From positions 1 to 34,979 of the forward strand of contig JAJYUU010000045.1 in NCBI GenBank assembly GCA_021792405.1: DNA of 34,979 bases, given 5' to 3'. The translations under genes were made by a program, and so were the position numbers. Below are positions 34,129 to 34,979 of this stretch, in pieces. The notes under the pieces are model-generated. The model did not search any database. It saw nothing but the letters and a program-made list of their open reading frames with translations, and had not been told where the DNA came from. Each line of letters opens with the position of its first letter. Position 1 is the stretch's first letter. This DNA is from Actinomycetes bacterium (GTDB lineage: Bacteria; Actinomycetota; Actinomycetes; Streptosporangiales; Streptosporangiaceae).

Positions 34129-34979
34129 ATGGACTACACCCACCTCGGCCGCAGCGGCGCCACCGTCAGCAGGATCTGCCTGGGCACGATGAACTTCGGT
34201 GCGCACACCGATCCGGACCACGCGCACCAGATCATGGACCATGCCCTCGAGCAGGGCGTCAACTTCTTCGACACGGCGAACACTTATGGACGGCCGCGTG
34301 CCGAGGGCGTGACCGAGTCGATCATCGGTGACTGGCTTGCCGCCGCGCCCGGCCGCCGGGACAAGATCGTGCTGGCGACCAAGCTGTATGGCGGCAAGGG
34401 CGAGTGGCCCAATGACCGGTTCCTGTCGGCGATCAACATCCGCCAGTCCTGCGAGGCGTCGCTGCGCCGGCTGAAGACCGACCACATCGACCTCTACCAG
34501 ATGCATCACGTGGACCGGTCGACGACCTGGGACGAGATCTGGGAAGCGATGTCGGTGCTGCGCACCCAGGGCAAGGTGATCTACACCGGCTCGTCGAACT
34601 TCGCCGGATGGCACCTCGCGCGGGCGCAGGAGGCGGCAGGCCGGCGCGGATCGCTTGGCCTGGTCAGCGAGCAGAGCCTGTACAACCTGGCCGAGCGGAC
34701 GGTCGAGCTCGAGGTGCTGCCTGCCTGCCAGGGATACGGACTCGGCGTGCTGCCCTGGAGCCCGCTGCATGGCGGCCTGCTCGGCGGCGTGCTGGCGAAG
34801 GACAACGGGCCGCGCAGCGGCGCCGGGCGGTCCGCCGAGATGCTCGCCGAGAGCCGCCCGCAGATCGAGGCCTACGAGACGTTCTGCGCCGAGCTGGGCC
34901 ATGAGCCAGCCCAAGTCGCGCTTGCCTGGCTGCTCCATCAGCCCGCGGTGACTGCGCCGATCGTCGGGCCGCGGACGCT
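34129..34979 (+). CDS. Aldo/keto reductase, 5' part (cut at window edge)
   Basis: 283 complete codons of an NADPH-dependent TIM-barrel aldo/keto reductase. It opens MDYTHLGRSGATVSRICLGT with MNFGAHTD, then GVNFFDTANTYGRP (catalytic Asp and Tyr), KIVLATKLYGG (catalytic Lys), HIDLYQMHHVDRST (catalytic His) and VIYTGSSNFAGWHLARAQ. EQSLYNLAERTVELEVLPAC and GVLPWSPLHGGLLGGVL complete the barrel, and the cofactor-phosphate region begins at PIVGPRT where the window ends. This is the YajO / Kv-beta-like branch; the substrate is unknown. It starts 9 bp after mscL. Confidence 0.9.
   Translation, partial: MDYTHLGRSGATVSRICLGTMNFGAHTDPDHAHQIMDHALEQGVNFFDTANTYGRPRAEGVTESIIGDWLAAAPGRRDKIVLATKLYGGKGEWPNDRFLSAINIRQSCEASLRRLKTDHIDLYQMHHVDRSTTWDEIWEAMSVLRTQGKVIYTGSSNFAGWHLARAQEAAGRRGSLGLVSEQSLYNLAERTVELEVLPACQGYGLGVLPWSPLHGGLLGGVLAKDNGPRSGAGRSAEMLAESRPQIEAYETFCAELGHEPAQVALAWLLHQPAVTAPIVGPRT

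Overview
The window looks like chromosomal DNA from a large-genome, high-GC Actinomycetota. GC is very high, third codon positions are nearly all G or C, GTG starts are frequent, and several genes look leaderless (a TANNNT box 6-7 nt before the start codon). The content (TetR plus DHA2 exporter, XRE regulator with TPR-like repeats, acyl-CoA dehydrogenase, phytanoyl-CoA dioxygenase, questin-oxidase-like protein, stand-alone LigD polymerase domain, MscL with zinc ribbon) is typical of soil actinomycetes. I cannot name the genus. I see no rRNA, tRNA, CRISPR, prophage or insertion sequence.

Layout, left to right. 1-476 (-): 5' part of serA, cut by the window edge. 664-1608 (+): quinone oxidoreductase-like MDR. 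1719-4168 (+): TetR regulator and DHA2 exporter, overlapping by 4 bp. 4206-6685 (+): phospholipase C/acid phosphatase-like phosphoesterase and serine beta-lactamase-like esterase. 6693-10911 (-): a four-gene run of DsbA/FrnE-like oxidoreductase, alpha/beta hydrolase, SCP2-domain protein and glycogen-debranching-like glycoside hydrolase, the last two overlapping. 11027-14538: a 47-aa putative exported peptide (-), a divergent prolyl-oligopeptidase-like protein whose catalytic Ser is replaced by Gly (+), and an XRE regulator with helical repeats (-). 14817-16930 (+): acyl-CoA dehydrogenase and SDR. 17134-19104 (-): PhyH dioxygenase and questin-oxidase-like protein. 19649-21640 (+): a secreted multidomain protein with an HEYAE motif, an Ig-like domain and a C-terminal jelly-roll-like module, followed by a strong hairpin. 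21782-25018 (-): pepC, a class V aminotransferase and an HEAGH metalloprotease-like protein, tightly packed. 25184-26112 (+): a GNAT gene broken by a frameshift and apparently an internal deletion. 26216-27927 (-): a 2H-phosphoesterase-like protein overlapping a LigD-type polymerase. 28055-32758 (+): two different phosphohexomutases, a long imperfect hairpin, and a diacylglycerol-kinase-family lipid kinase. 32870-33535 (-): nitroreductase. 33697-34979 (+): mscL and an aldo/keto reductase cut by the right edge.

The two phosphohexomutases and the debranching-like hydrolase suggest alpha-glucan/hexose-phosphate metabolism, but they are about 20 kb apart. The most interesting associations are (i) the coupled 2H-phosphoesterase/LigD-polymerase pair, which resembles a two-protein DNA-end-repair unit; (ii) the small exported peptide / Ser-less POP / TPR-like regulator neighbourhood; and (iii) the PepC / class V aminotransferase / HEAGH trio. 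Short in-frame tandem repeats recur near gene ends throughout. Everything here was read by eye from the sequence; family names rest on recognised motifs and not on database searches.
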